This document shows, in pieces, positions 54,009 to 63,754 of a stretch of 64,000 nt of DNA (positions are counted from its first letter, which is position 1; the number at the start of each line of letters is the position of its first letter). The notes under the pieces were generated by a model that had not been told where the DNA came from, ran no database searches, and was given only the letters and a program-made list of their open reading frames with translations. The DNA is taken from NCBI RefSeq assembly GCF_900116195.1, contig NZ_FOZW01000013.1, forward strand, positions 62,001 through 126,000. The letters are read 5' to 3'. This DNA is from Alloyangia pacifica (GTDB taxonomy: Bacteria > Pseudomonadota > Alphaproteobacteria > Rhodobacterales > Rhodobacteraceae). A program made the translations under genes and the position numbers.

Positions 54009-54029
54009 ATAACTTAAGCCAAGGGTTAT
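54009..54029. promoter_or_regulatory. Inverted repeat ATAAC-N11-GTTAT, possible LysR operator
   Basis: A 5-base dyad with an 11-base spacer, ending three bases before the divergent LysR start. It has the size of a LysR-type site and could autoregulate that gene and control the dioxygenase gene. Confidence 0.5.
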
Positions 54030-54032
54030 GAA

Positions 54033-54947
54033 ATGGATCGCCTGCCTCCGCTCCGCCTGCTGACCACCTTCGAGGCGGTTTCGCGCCATGGCTCGATGCA
54101 GCTTGCCGCCGCGCGGCTCAACGTGACGCAACCGGCGGTCAGCCAGGCGTTGAAGTCGCTGGAAGAGCACGTGGGCGCGCCGCTGGTCGATCGGGCCACG
54201 CGTCCGGCGCAGCTGACCGAGGCGGGCGAACTTCTGGCGCGGGCGGTGCGCGACGGGCTCGGGCAGATCTCCGCCGCGCTCGAGGACATCCGCGCGCTCA
54301 GCGGGCAGGAGGGCAACCAGGTCACCGTCTCCTGCACGCTCGGCATGGCGACCTACTGGCTGATGCCGCGCCTGCCGGAGTTCTATGCCCGCCACCCCGA
54401 GATCACCGTGAACGTGCAGGCCCCGGCGACGGACCTGCCGCATCTCGCGCCGGGGATCGACGTCGCGGTGCGCTACGGCACCGGCGGCTGGCGCGAGGGG
54501 CGAACGCTGAAGCTCTTCGACGAGCGGGTCTGCCCGGTGGCGGCCCCGGCGCTGCTCGAGCGGCTGGAGGCCGAAGGCATAGGCCTCGGCAGCGCGCCGC
54601 TGATCCATGTGCGCAGCCCGCACAACCAGCATTGGGCCGGTTGGGAGGACTACCTGCGTGTCCGCGGCGTCACGCGCGGGCGGCTCTCGGGGCAGACCTT
54701 CAACAACTACGTGCAGGCAGCGCAGGCGGTGCTCGACGGGCGCGGCGTGATGCTGGGCTGGCGCTCGATCGCCAGCGGCGCGGTGCGCGAGGGCGCGCTG
54801 CGCATGTGGCCGGGTGGCGAGGTGGATCTCGGCACCTCCTATTTCGCTACCGCCGCCATGCCGCTGTCGCAGAGCGCGCAGGTGTTCCTCGACTGGATCG
54901 TCGCGGCGGCGGGCGAGGGTGAAGGCGCGGCTGCGGGCAGCGCCTAG
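54033..54947 (+). CDS. LysR-type transcriptional regulator, divergent from the dioxygenase
   Basis: A 304-residue GcvA-like regulator. The HTH region (about 5-63) includes [21 protein letters not shown], followed by a substrate-binding fold with [15 protein letters not shown]. It is transcribed away from the dioxygenase gene across a 114-base gap with a dyad at 54009-54029, the usual arrangement for a LysR regulator and its target. Its TAG stop overlaps the stop of the exporter permease on the other strand within CTAG. Confidence 0.93.
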   Translation: MDRLPPLRLLTTFEAVSRHGSMQLAAARLNVTQPAVSQALKSLEEHVGAPLVDRATRPAQLTEAGELLARAVRDGLGQISAALEDIRALSGQEGNQVTVSCTLGMATYWLMPRLPEFYARHPEITVNVQAPATDLPHLAPGIDVAVRYGTGGWREGRTLKLFDERVCPVAAPALLERLEAEGIGLGSAPLIHVRSPHNQHWAGWEDYLRVRGVTRGRLSGQTFNNYVQAAQAVLDGRGVMLGWRSIASGAVREGALRMWPGGEVDLGTSYFATAAMPLSQSAQVFLDWIVAAAGEGEGAAAGSA

Positions 54948-55705
54948 CTGCGCAGCCGCCAGCCGGTGCGGAAGATCCACCAGATCACCGCGAGGCAGAG
55001 CGCGGTGAAGCCGGCGATCGCCAGCAGGCTCAGCCCGACCGGCACGTCGGCCATGCCGAAGAAGGCCCAGCGGAAGCCCGAGATCAGGTAGACCACCGGG
55101 TTGAACAGGGTGATCGTCTGCCACACGGGCGGCAGCATGGAGATCGAATAGAAGCTGCCTCCGAGGAAGATCAGCGGCGTCACCACCAGCAGCGGCACCA
55201 GCTGCAATTGCTCGAAGTTGCCCGCCCAGATGCCGATGATGAACCCCAGCAGCGCGAAGCTGACGCAGGTCAGGACCAGGAAGGCAACCATCGCCACGGG
55301 GTGCTCCACGTGCAGATCGACGAAAAGCGTCGCCGTGCCGAGGATCACCACGCCGATGAACAGCGCCTTGGTGGCCGCCGCGCCGACGTAGCCGATGACG
55401 ATCTCGAGGAAGTTCACCGGGGCCGAGAGTAACTCGTAGATCGTGCCGATGAACTTCGGGAAGTAGATGCCGAAGCTGGCGTTGGCGATGGCCTGGGTGA
55501 TCACCGAGAGCATCACCAGCCCCGGCACGATGAAGGCGCCGTAGCTGACGCCCTCGACCTCGTCGATGCGCGAGCCGATGGCGGCGCCGAAGACCACGAA
55601 GTAGAGCGAGGTCGAGATCACCGGCGACAGGAAACTCTGCATCAGCGTGCGGAAGAAGCGGCTCATCTCGTAGTGGTAGATGGCCCAGATGCCGCGGAGG
55701 TTCAT
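54944..55705 (-). CDS. ABC-2 type exporter permease
   Basis: A 253-residue inner-membrane protein with six transmembrane helices, of the ABC-2/YadH type. The characteristic [19 protein letters not shown] loop and the [17 protein letters not shown] segment are present. It pairs with the ATPase that overlaps it by ATGA. The transported substrate is unknown; drugs, lipids or polysaccharide are all possible. Confidence 0.92.
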   Translation of the reverse strand: MNLRGIWAIYHYEMSRFFRTLMQSFLSPVISTSLYFVVFGAAIGSRIDEVEGVSYGAFIVPGLVMLSVITQAIANASFGIYFPKFIGTIYELLSAPVNFLEIVIGYVGAAATKALFIGVVILGTATLFVDLHVEHPVAMVAFLVLTCVSFALLGFIIGIWAGNFEQLQLVPLLVVTPLIFLGGSFYSISMLPPVWQTITLFNPVVYLISGFRWAFFGMADVPVGLSLLAIAGFTALCLAVIWWIFRTGWRLRS

Positions 55706-56634
55706 GCCGCCTCCTCCTCGCTATGCACCATGTTGACGAAGATCTCCTCAAGCGAGCTTTGCCGGGTGGCGACGTCTCGCACGGCGATGCCCTCGGTGGC
55801 GAGATCTGCCATCAGCCGGGCAATGCCGCTGCGCTCGGCGGTGCTGTCGTAGCTGTGCACCAGCATCTGGCCGCCGTCCTGCAACTCGAGCCCGCGGCCC
55901 TCCAGCGACGGGGGCAGGGCATCCAGCGGGGCATCGAGCGAGATCCGCAGCTCCTTTCGGCCGAGCCGGGTCATCAGGCTCTGCTTGTCCTCGACCAGCA
56001 GGATGCGGCCGCGGTTGATTACCCCGATGCGGTCGGCAATGGCCTCGGCCTCCTCGATGTAATGGGTGGTGAGGATGATCGTCGTGCCGCGTGCCTTGAG
56101 GTCCGCCACGATCTCCCACATGTCGCGGCGCAGTTCTACGTCGACCCCGGCTGTGGGCTCGTCGAGGAACAGCACCTTCGGCTCGTGCGCCAGCGCCTTG
56201 GCGATCAGCACCCGGCGCTTCATCCCGCCCGAGAGCGCGCGGATCGGCGTGTCACGCTTGTCCCAAAGCGACAGCCGGCGCAGCACGTCCTCGATCTTGG
56301 CGTCGTCGCGCTTCAGCCCGAAGAGGCCGCGCGAGAAGCGCACGGTGTTGAGCACCTTCTCGAAGGGTTCGAGGTTGATCTCCTGCGGCACCAGACCGAC
56401 GAGGCGGCGGGTCTCACGGTAGTCGGTGATCACGTCGTGCCCGCCGACGCGTATGTGTCCGCCGGTGGGGGTGACCAGCCCGCAGATGATCGAGATCAGC
56501 GTCGTCTTGCCCGCGCCATTGGGGCCGAGCAGCGCAAGGATCTCGCCCTGTTCGATGTTGAGATCGACGCCCTTCAGGGCCTCGAAACTGCCGTCGTATT
56601 TCTTGGCGACCTGCGCCACTTCGACCATGGACAT
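55702..56634 (-). CDS. ABC-2 type exporter ATPase
   Basis: A 310-residue ATPase. Walker A is GPNGAGKTT (about 36-44), the signature is [15 protein letters not shown], Walker B is [12 protein letters not shown], and the switch is TTHYIEEAE. The C-terminal ~80 residues are of the DrrA/YadG type. It heads the two-gene exporter operon. Confidence 0.93.
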   Translation of the reverse strand: MSMVEVAQVAKKYDGSFEALKGVDLNIEQGEILALLGPNGAGKTTLISIICGLVTPTGGHIRVGGHDVITDYRETRRLVGLVPQEINLEPFEKVLNTVRFSRGLFGLKRDDAKIEDVLRRLSLWDKRDTPIRALSGGMKRRVLIAKALAHEPKVLFLDEPTAGVDVELRRDMWEIVADLKARGTTIILTTHYIEEAEAIADRIGVINRGRILLVEDKQSLMTRLGRKELRISLDAPLDALPPSLEGRGLELQDGGQMLVHSYDSTAERSGIARLMADLATEGIAVRDVATRQSSLEEIFVNMVHSEEEAA

Positions 56635-56780
56635 GCCCGGTCCTCCCGTTTCCGTGAGCGCAAACCTAGGCCCGCGGGCGCAAAGCGCAACGTGCGAAGG
56701 GGCAGGGAGCGCTGTGCGCGGTCCGCCTCTTGCCAGTTTCCGGCAGGAGCAAGCTGGCGTGGTCGGTCAACAGGGCGGAC

Positions 56781-56823
56781 AAATCTCTTCGAAGAGATTT
56801 GCAACGTCCTTCGAAGGACGTTG
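56781..56823. repeat. Two adjacent perfect palindromes
   Basis: AAATCTCTTCGAAGAGATTT (20 bases, 56781-56800) and a 22-base palindrome at 56802-56823 centred on TCCTTCGAAGGA. They lie between divergent genes, one base apart. The second shares its core with 38090-38101. Confidence 0.65.
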
Positions 56824-56876
56824 GGTGCGGGTGTTTGCATATGGCGCTTGTCTTCGGGCCGGGCTAGAGCCGGGGC

Positions 56877-57881
56877 ATGACACTCGCCGCATCTGCCACC
56901 AGCCTTCACCGTCCCGGCCTCGGAATCGCGCTGATCTGCGCGGGGGTTGCGGGAATCTCGATCAACGACATGCTGATCAAGCTGCTCTCGGGTGGCTACC
57001 CGCTGCACCAGATTGTCGCCACGCGCGCGGCGGTGGGGCTGTGCATCATCCTTGTCATGCTCAAGCTCGAGGGCGGCTGGAAACTGCTGCGCAGCGACAC
57101 GCCCTGGCTGCATCTCGCGCGCGGGGTGCTGGTGGTGCTGGCGAACATGACCTTCTACGCCTCGGTGGCGATCATGCCGCTGGGACAGGCGACGGCGCTG
57201 TTCTTCGTGGCGCCGCTGTTCATCACGCTGCTCTCGGTGCCCATGCTCGGCGAGCGCGTGGGGCCGTGGCGGCTCGGGGCGGTCTTTGTCGGCTTTCTGG
57301 GCGTGGTGGTGATGCAGCAGCCCTGGGCGGAGACGCCGGAGGGGGTCGCGGGCGCGCGGCTGGCGTTGCTGCTTCCGGTGGTCTCGGCGCTGCTCTATGC
57401 GCTGCTACAGGTGCTGACGCGCAAGCTTGGGGTGACCACGCGCGCCTCGGCACTGGCAGTGCACCTGCAGCTGATGTTCCTCGTGGTCTCGGCGGGATTC
57501 TACCTCGTCGCGGGCGACGGGCGCTACATGGACAGCTTCGACAGCGAGGCGGCGCGCTTCCTGCTCCGCCCCTGGGTGCTTCCCAGCGCGAGCGACGCCA
57601 TGGTCTTCCTGCTGCTCGGCTGCATTTCGGGCTTCGTCGGCTACGCGCTCAGCGCCTCCTACCGGATGGCCGACGCGGCGGTGATCGCGCCCTTCGAATA
57701 TGTCGGGCTGCCGCTGGCGATCTTCTGGGGCTGGGCGATCTTCGGCGAGTGGCCGATCCCCGCCACCTGGATCGGCTGCGCGCTGATCGTCGGGGCGGGG
57801 CTGGTGGTCTTCCTGCGCGAGCGGGCGCGGTCTCGGCCGCAGCCGGGACGGCGGCGCGGCAGCACCGCCGTCAGGCGCTAG
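56877..57881 (+). CDS. EamA/DMT-family transporter
   Basis: A 334-residue membrane protein with about ten transmembrane helices in two EamA repeats (about 18-150 and 165-315). Family pieces include GVAGISINDMLIK at helix 1, SVAIMPLGQATALFFVAPLF, and a second-repeat AVIAPFEYVGLPLAIFWG. Such proteins usually export amino acids or metabolites. No neighbour suggests a substrate. The ATG is at 56877, and its stop is seven bases from the hemE stop on the other strand. Confidence 0.9.
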   Translation: MTLAASATSLHRPGLGIALICAGVAGISINDMLIKLLSGGYPLHQIVATRAAVGLCIILVMLKLEGGWKLLRSDTPWLHLARGVLVVLANMTFYASVAIMPLGQATALFFVAPLFITLLSVPMLGERVGPWRLGAVFVGFLGVVVMQQPWAETPEGVAGARLALLLPVVSALLYALLQVLTRKLGVTTRASALAVHLQLMFLVVSAGFYLVAGDGRYMDSFDSEAARFLLRPWVLPSASDAMVFLLLGCISGFVGYALSASYRMADAAVIAPFEYVGLPLAIFWGWAIFGEWPIPATWIGCALIVGAGLVVFLRERARSRPQPGRRRGSTAVRR

Positions 57882-57888
57882 GTTTGGT

Positions 57889-58926
57889 TCAGGCGGTGAC
57901 CGTGCTGCGCACGGTGTCGATCATCAGCTGAACGTTCTCGGGGTCGGCGTCGGGGGTGATGCCGTGCCCGAGGTTGAAGATATGCGGCCCCTTCGAGAAG
58001 GCCTTCACCACCCGCTGCGTCTCACGCACCAAAGCGTCGCCGCCGGTGACCATGTGCGACGAGGCAAGGTTGCCCTGCACGCAGCCCGAGACCTGCACGT
58101 GCTCGGCCGCCCATTCGGGCGTCACGCTGTCATCGACCGCGACGCAATCGGCACCGGTGGCCGCGTGGAACCCGATATAGTTCTCGCCCGCCTGGCGCGG
58201 GAAGGCGATAACCGGCAGGCCGGGGAAGCGTGCCTTCATTTCCTGGGTGATGATGCGGGCGGGCTCGAGCGCGTACTTGCGGAAATCGTCGCCCTCGAGC
58301 GAGCCGGCCCAGCTGTCGAAGATTTTCACCACCTCGGCCCCGGCCTCGACCTGCTTGGTGAGATACTCGATGGTGCCCTGCGTCAGCACGTCGAGAATGC
58401 CCTCGAAGAGTTTGCGGTTCTCGGCCTTCAGCGCATGTGCCGGGCCCTGGTCCTTGGTGCCGCGCCCGGCGATCATGTAGGTCGCCACGGTCCAGGGCGC
58501 CCCGGCGAAACCGATCAGCGTGGTCTCGGACGGGAGCTCGCGCGAGAGGATCTTCACCGTCTCGTAGACCGGGCCCAGCGTGTCGTGAATCGCCGCGACC
58601 GGCTTCAGCGCGGCAAGGTCGGCGTCGGTCTGGATGGTCGAGAGCCGCGGGCCCTCGCCGGTGACGAACCACAGGTCGAGCCCCAGCGCCTGCGGCAGCA
58701 GCAGGATGTCGGCAAAGAGGATCGCCGCGTCGAAGCCGTAGCGGCGGATCGGCTGCAGCGTCACCTCGGCGGCGAGCTCGGGGTTGTAGCACAGCGACAG
58801 GAAGTCCCCGGCCTGCGCCCGGGTGGCGCGGTACTCGGGCAGGTAGCGCCCGGCCTGGCGCATCATCCAGATCGGCGGGGTGGGCAGGGTCTCGCCGGCC
58901 AGCGCGCGCAGGATCGTCTTGGTCAT
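57889..58926 (-). CDS. hemE: Uroporphyrinogen decarboxylase
   Basis: A 345-residue cytosolic enzyme that decarboxylates uroporphyrinogen III to coproporphyrinogen III in heme and chlorophyll synthesis. Key segments are [14 protein letters not shown] (residues 20-33), the acidic [25 protein letters not shown], and FNLGHGI near the C terminus. Length fits the family. It is divergent from hemC, with 109 bases between them, so a shared regulatory region is likely. Confidence 0.96.
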   Translation of the reverse strand: MTKTILRALAGETLPTPPIWMMRQAGRYLPEYRATRAQAGDFLSLCYNPELAAEVTLQPIRRYGFDAAILFADILLLPQALGLDLWFVTGEGPRLSTIQTDADLAALKPVAAIHDTLGPVYETVKILSRELPSETTLIGFAGAPWTVATYMIAGRGTKDQGPAHALKAENRKLFEGILDVLTQGTIEYLTKQVEAGAEVVKIFDSWAGSLEGDDFRKYALEPARIITQEMKARFPGLPVIAFPRQAGENYIGFHAATGADCVAVDDSVTPEWAAEHVQVSGCVQGNLASSHMVTGGDALVRETQRVVKAFSKGPHIFNLGHGITPDADPENVQLMIDTVRSTVTA

Positions 58927-59035
58927 GGGAACCCCCGTCTTTCTTCAGTGTCTTTCAGGTCCGTCGTCTGGGGGCGGCAATATGTCAAAACGGCCCCCAT
59001 TGCCACAGCTTCTCCCGCGACATAAAGCTCAGGCC

Positions 59036-60007
59036 ATGACAATCGAGACCCCCATCACCCTGCCTTCGCCCGAAGCCCCCCTGAAGATCGGCACCCGCGG
59101 CTCGCCGCTGGCGCTGGCGCAGGCGCATGAGACCCGCGACCGGCTGGCCGCGCATTTCGACCTGCCCGCCGAGGCCTTCGAGGTGGTGGTGATCAAGACC
59201 ACCGGCGACGACCGCGCGATGATCGCCGCGGACCGGCCGCTGAAGGAGATCGGCAACAAGGGGCTGTTCACCCGCGAGATCGAGGAACAGCTTCTGTCGG
59301 GCGGCATCGACATCGCGGTGCACTCGATGAAGGACATGCCGACCGAGCAGCCGGAGGGGTTGATCCTCGATTGCTACCTGCCGCGCGAGGACGTGCGCGA
59401 CTGCTTCATCTCGCCGACGCATTCGGCCATCGCCGAGCTGCCCGAGGGCACGGTGGTCGGCACCTCGTCCCTGCGCCGCCGGGCGCAGTTGCTGAGCCGC
59501 CGCCCGGACCTGCAGGTCGTCGAGTTTCGCGGCAACGTGCAGACTCGGCTGAAGAAGCTCGAAGACGGCGTCGCCGCCTGCAGCTTCCTCGCCATGGCCG
59601 GGCTCAACCGGATGAACATGGCCGGCGAGCACATGACCCCGATCGCGCCCGAGGACATGCTGCCCGCGATTGCGCAGGGTGCCATCGGCATCGAACGGCG
59701 TACCGACGATGCGCGTGTGGCCGAGATGCTGGATGCGATTCACGACCGACCGACGCAGTTCCGGCTGGATGCCGAGCGGTCCTTCCTGCGCACCCTCGAC
59801 GGCAGCTGCGAGACGCCCATCGCCGGGCTGGCGCTGCTCGAGGGCGAGGAGCTCTGGCTGCGCGGCGAGATCCTGCGCCCCGATGGTAGCGAGGCGCTCT
59901 CCGGCGAGCGCCGTGGCCCGATCACCGAGGGCGCGCGCATGGGCGCCGACCTGGCACGCGAGCTGCTGGCCCGGGCGGGCGAGGGGTTCTTCGACTGGAA
60001 GGGCTGA
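59036..60007 (+). CDS. hemC: Hydroxymethylbilane synthase (porphobilinogen deaminase)
   Basis: A 323-residue enzyme that polymerises four porphobilinogens. The dipyrromethane cofactor Cys258 is in GSCETPIAG. Other signatures are GTRGSPLALAQA near the start, GLFTREIEEQLL, the catalytic HSMKDMPTEQP, and GTSSLRRRAQL. I start at ATG 59036 (TIETPITLPS), since the open frame back to 58880 lacks family sequence. A terminator follows at 60083-60113. Confidence 0.96.
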   Translation: MTIETPITLPSPEAPLKIGTRGSPLALAQAHETRDRLAAHFDLPAEAFEVVVIKTTGDDRAMIAADRPLKEIGNKGLFTREIEEQLLSGGIDIAVHSMKDMPTEQPEGLILDCYLPREDVRDCFISPTHSAIAELPEGTVVGTSSLRRRAQLLSRRPDLQVVEFRGNVQTRLKKLEDGVAACSFLAMAGLNRMNMAGEHMTPIAPEDMLPAIAQGAIGIERRTDDARVAEMLDAIHDRPTQFRLDAERSFLRTLDGSCETPIAGLALLEGEELWLRGEILRPDGSEALSGERRGPITEGARMGADLARELLARAGEGFFDWKG

Positions 60008-60082
60008 GCCGGCCCGGAAGCAAGGCAGATCCGCCGGGCGAGCGGTCGTCCATTGTGGCGCCATCGGTTCAAGCCCGATGGT

Positions 60083-60113
60083 GAGCGCCGTCCCCGCGGG
60101 AGGGCGCTCTTTC
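60083..60113 (+). terminator. Terminator after hemC
   Basis: GAGCGCC-G-TCCC pairs with GGGA-G-GGCGCTC (one internal mismatch) over a 3-base loop, followed by TTTC. It is 76 bases after the hemC stop. Confidence 0.7.
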
Positions 60114-60233
60114 AATGTCGCGCAGTGCGCGGACGTCGCCCGGATTTGATTGGCAGAAAGTGCATCGCTCGCATGTGGCAGCGCCCACGCGCGGGACGGC
60201 GCTCACCCGGCTCCCGCAGCTCCCAACAGCGCT

Positions 60234-60746
60234 TTACCTCTCCGGGCAATCCTCGCCGAGCGGCGTGCCGTCATAGGCCTTGTCGCCGCACTCGTTGACC
60301 TCTTCCCAGACGTAGCCATGCCCGTCGTCGGTGATGGCGACCACCCGGTCGATGCCGAACTCGATGTTGCGCCGCGAGGTGTAGACATGCGCCGTGCCCG
60401 CCTCGATCTGCGCGCCGATCGCCTCTGCATCGAAGCAGCCGAACCACTCGGGCGCATTGCGCGGCTCCGCGCCCTCGTAGCGCTCGAACACCGGGTCGAG
60501 CGTGTCCGGACGCTCGGAGGTGGTGAAACAGGCGCGGTATCGGATCGGCGAGGAGGAGGCGTCGATGCCGTCGAAATCCTCGAACGGGATGTCGCGCGGA
60601 CCGTCGCCGTCGATCGGGGTCAGGACCACGCGCGCCTCGGCCTCGGGCAGAGGCTCGTAGAAGTAATAGACCTGCGCGTAGTAGACGACCGCGCCGAAGA
60701 TCAGCGCGGCCGCAACGATGAAGATCGCGAGGATCTTGCCGCTCAC
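60234..60746 (-). CDS. DUF6446-like single-pass membrane protein coupled to glyQ
   Basis: A 170-residue protein with one N-terminal transmembrane helix (about 4-24, [20 protein letters not shown]) and a periplasmic or cytosolic acidic domain with four Cys residues. The start is GTG 60746, which overlaps the glyQ stop in the order GTGA. It resembles the DUF6446 proteins that lie next to glyQ in Rhodobacteraceae. Function is unknown; translational coupling to a tRNA synthetase subunit is its striking trait. Confidence 0.8.
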   Translation of the reverse strand: MSGKILAIFIVAAALIFGAVVYYAQVYYFYEPLPEAEARVVLTPIDGDGPRDIPFEDFDGIDASSSPIRYRACFTTSERPDTLDPVFERYEGAEPRNAPEWFGCFDAEAIGAQIEAGTAHVYTSRRNIEFGIDRVVAITDDGHGYVWEEVNECGDKAYDGTPLGEDCPER

Positions 60747-61720
60747 GCGGCGCTCTCCGCGGCTTCGGCGGTCCAGCCGCCCGCCTCGGTGCTGACGAAG
60801 GCATCGGCGCATTTCTTCGCCAGCGTGCGCACCCGGCCGATATAGGCCTGCCGCTCGGTGACCGAGATCACGCCGCGCGCGTCGAGCAGGTTGAACAGGT
60901 GGCTGGCCTTGATGCACTGGTCATAGGCCGGGTGGGCCATGACGATGCGCTTGCCGGTCTTGGGATCGTCATGCGCGCGCGACAGGATCGCCTCGCATTC
61001 GGCCTCGGCTTCCTCGAAATGGCGCAGCAGCACCTCGGTGTTGGCCACGTCGAAGTTCCAGCGCGAGTATTCTTCCTCGGTCTGGCGGAAGACGTCGCCG
61101 TATTTCAGCGCGATGGGCGACTCGGGATCGTTGAACGGCATCTCCATCACGTGGTCGATGCCGAGCACATACATGGCGAGGCGTTCGAGCCCGTAGGTCA
61201 GTTCGCCCGAGACCGGGTGGCAGTCATGGCCGCCGACCTGCTGGAAATAGGTGAACTGCGAGACCTCCATGCCGTCGCACCAGACCTCCCAGCCGAGACC
61301 CCAGGCGCCCAGCGTCGGGCTTTCCCAGTCGTCCTCGACGAAGCGGATGTCGTGCAGCGCCATGTCGATGCCGATGGCTTCGAGGCTGCCCAGATAGAGC
61401 GCCTGCAGGTCCGGCGGGCTCGGTTTGATCAGCACCTGGTACTGGTAGTAGTGCTGCAGCCGGTTGGGGTTCTCGCCGTAGCGCCCGTCGGTGGGGCGGC
61501 GCGAGGGCTGCACGTAGGCGGCGGCCCAGGGCTTCGAGCCGAGCGCGCGCAGCGTCGTGGCCGGGTGGAAGGTGCCCGCGCCCACTTCCATGTCGTAGGG
61601 CTGCAGCACGGCGCAGCCCTTGGAGGCCCAATAGGTCTGCAGCCGCAGGATGATCTCCTGGAAGCTGCGCGGCTTGCCGGTCTGGGTCATGCCGGTTTCG
61701 CTCATGCTGGTCACGCTCAT
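60743..61720 (-). CDS. glyQ: Glycyl-tRNA synthetase alpha subunit
   Basis: A 325-residue catalytic alpha subunit of the tetrameric bacterial glycyl-tRNA synthetase. Typical segments are [20 protein letters not shown] (class II motif 1 region), [19 protein letters not shown], and [13 protein letters not shown] start at ATG 61720, with AAGGATGCC before it; later in-frame ATGs at MSETG and MTQTG are possible. The glyS partner is not in this window. Confidence 0.96.
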   Translation of the reverse strand: MSVTSMSETGMTQTGKPRSFQEIILRLQTYWASKGCAVLQPYDMEVGAGTFHPATTLRALGSKPWAAAYVQPSRRPTDGRYGENPNRLQHYYQYQVLIKPSPPDLQALYLGSLEAIGIDMALHDIRFVEDDWESPTLGAWGLGWEVWCDGMEVSQFTYFQQVGGHDCHPVSGELTYGLERLAMYVLGIDHVMEMPFNDPESPIALKYGDVFRQTEEEYSRWNFDVANTEVLLRHFEEAEAECEAILSRAHDDPKTGKRIVMAHPAYDQCIKASHLFNLLDARGVISVTERQAYIGRVRTLAKKCADAFVSTEAGGWTAEAAESAA

Positions 61721-61912
61721 GGCATCCTTCCTTGCGGCGCAGGGCGCGCCCGTCGTCGAATGGTCGGCTGCCTGATTATGCGTGCAACGGTCAAGCGTCA
61801 ATGCGCCAGCCTGACCATCTTTTGAGATGACGCGAGCGAGGCGTCTGTTACAGACTTCCCGAAGAAAACAAGAGATCGTCAGACGACCCGGGCCCGAGGA
61901 GCGAGTGAAGCC

Positions 61913-63754
61913 ATGTTCAGATCCATTCTTTTCGCAGGAGCGACCGCGGCGTTGCTCGCCCATGGCGCAGCAGCGCAGCAGGGCGACTTGGTCTATATCC
62001 AGATCGAAGCCCAACCCAGCCTGAACGAGGCGGAGGCGCGACTGCGCGACTACGCGGGCGGGTTGCAGGACGTCAACGGATTCTCGCTTGGCGGTGGCTG
62101 GTACGGCATCGCGCTCGGCCCCTATGCGCCCGAGGCAGCGGCGGAGCAGCTGCGCAGCCTGCGTGCGGCGGGCCGCATCCCGCGCGATTCCTACCTTGCC
62201 GCCTCCGGCGAATACGGCCGGCAGTTCTGGCCGGTGGGCGCGGGCGTTGCCGGCACCCCCAGCCAGCCGCCGGTGACAAGTGCGCCGCTCGAGTCGGCGC
62301 CGGAAGAACAGACCGCCGCTCTGGCGGATGCGCTGGCCGAGGACCTGGCAGAAGCACCGGATGCCGGGGCTCCCGTTGCCACGCCGGACGCACCCGTGGC
62401 AGCAGAGCCGGCGCCGGAGCCGGAGATCCCCGAGGAGACCGTGTCGCAGGCGCGGCGCAGCGAGCAGCTGCTGAACGCAGCCGAGCGCCAGCAGCTGCAG
62501 GTGGCGCTGCGCTGGTCGGGTCATTACGACAGCGCCATCGACGGGGCCTTCGGCAATGGCACCCGCATGGCCATGGGGGCCTGGCAGCGAGACAACGGCT
62601 ACCAGGTGACCGGCATCCTCACCACGCGCCAGCGCGCCGACCTTCTGGGCAAGTACAATGCCGTGCTCGAAGGCACCGGCATGCAGGAGGTGACCGACGC
62701 CCGCGCCGGCATCGCGATCGAGATGCCCATGGGCGTGCTGGACTTCGACCGCCACGAGGCGCCCTTTGCCATCTACAGCGGCAACGGCGAGCTTGAGGGC
62801 GCGCAGGCGCTGCTGATCAGCCAGCCCGGCGACCGCAAGGCGCTTGGCGGGCTCTACGAGATCCTTCAGACGCTGGCGGTCGTGCCGGTCAACGGCGCGC
62901 GCAGCCTGCGCCGCGACGGCTTCACTCTCACCGGCAGCAATGCCAGCATCACCAGCCACACCGAGGTGCAGCTGCGGGACGGGCAGATCAAGGGCTGGAC
63001 GCTGGTCTGGCCGGCGGGTGACGAAGCCCGCTTCGAGCGCGTCGTGAACATGATGAAGACCAGCTTCCGGGCGACCGCAGGCGTGCTCGACCCGGCCTCG
63101 GTGAGCGATGACGGCCAGTCTCTGGACCTTGTCTCCGGCCTGCCGATCCGCAAGCCGCGTGAAACCGTGGCGGGGTTCTTCGTGGATGGGCGCGGCACGG
63201 TGCTGACCACCGCCGAGGCTGTGGCTGGCTGCAGCCGGCTCACCCTCGACGGCAGTTACGACGCGCAGCTCCTGCAGAGCGACGCGGATCTGGGCGTGGC
63301 GCTGCTGCGTCCCACGGCGGCGCTGGCACCGCGCGGCGTGGCGCGGCTGCGCACCGACATGCCGCGTCTCAACTCCGAGGTCGCGGTCGCGGGCTTCCCC
63401 TATGGCGGCGTGCTGAGTGCGCCGACGCTGACCTTCGGCGCGCTGGCCGACAGTCAGGGGCTGGGCGGCGAGGAAACACTGGCGCGGCTTGAGGTCGAGA
63501 CCACGCCGGGCGACGCGGGCGGGCCGGTGCTCGACACGGGCGGCGCGGTGGTCGGCGTGCTGATGCCGCGCGATGCCGGGGCGAAACAGCTGCCCGAAGA
63601 CGTGGCCTTTGCCACCGACGCCTCGGCGCTGCTCGCCTTCCTGCAGGGGGCCGGGATCTCCGGCAATGCCTCGCAGGGCGAGGGCGTCATGGCGCCGGAG
63701 GATCTCACGGCGGCGGCGCGCGACATGACCGTGGCGGTCAACTGCTGGGAGTGA
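61913..63754 (+). CDS. Secreted peptidoglycan-binding protein with degenerate trypsin-like domain
   Basis: A 613-residue exported protein. A signal peptide (to about AAAQ, residue 22) is followed by a SPOR-like repeat region (about 25-90), a Pro/Ala/Glu linker, a PG_binding_1-like domain (about 185-250: [20 protein letters not shown]), a DUF-like beta domain, and a trypsin-like domain (about 410-590). In the last domain the catalytic His position is Glu435 (LTTAEAV) and the Ser position is Ala535 (GDAGGPV), while the Asp (Asp459) remains. It is thus a probable pseudoprotease that may bind peptidoglycan and partners in the periplasm. Confidence 0.88.
   Translation: MFRSILFAGATAALLAHGAAAQQGDLVYIQIEAQPSLNEAEARLRDYAGGLQDVNGFSLGGGWYGIALGPYAPEAAAEQLRSLRAAGRIPRDSYLAASGEYGRQFWPVGAGVAGTPSQPPVTSAPLESAPEEQTAALADALAEDLAEAPDAGAPVATPDAPVAAEPAPEPEIPEETVSQARRSEQLLNAAERQQLQVALRWSGHYDSAIDGAFGNGTRMAMGAWQRDNGYQVTGILTTRQRADLLGKYNAVLEGTGMQEVTDARAGIAIEMPMGVLDFDRHEAPFAIYSGNGELEGAQALLISQPGDRKALGGLYEILQTLAVVPVNGARSLRRDGFTLTGSNASITSHTEVQLRDGQIKGWTLVWPAGDEARFERVVNMMKTSFRATAGVLDPASVSDDGQSLDLVSGLPIRKPRETVAGFFVDGRGTVLTTAEAVAGCSRLTLDGSYDAQLLQSDADLGVALLRPTAALAPRGVARLRTDMPRLNSEVAVAGFPYGGVLSAPTLTFGALADSQGLGGEETLARLEVETTPGDAGGPVLDTGGAVVGVLMPRDAGAKQLPEDVAFATDASALLAFLQGAGISGNASQGEGVMAPEDLTAAARDMTVAVNCWE

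Noticed and set aside
54944-54947. Shared CTAG stop codons of convergent genes as a designed element
   Set aside because: A 4-base palindromic overlap of two TAG stops is a normal outcome of tight convergent packing.
60062-60080. T-arm-like hairpin CATCGG-TTCAAGC-CCGATG after hemC, suggesting a tRNA
   Set aside because: The loop matches a tRNA T-loop, but no matching acceptor, D-arm or anticodon arm can be built upstream.
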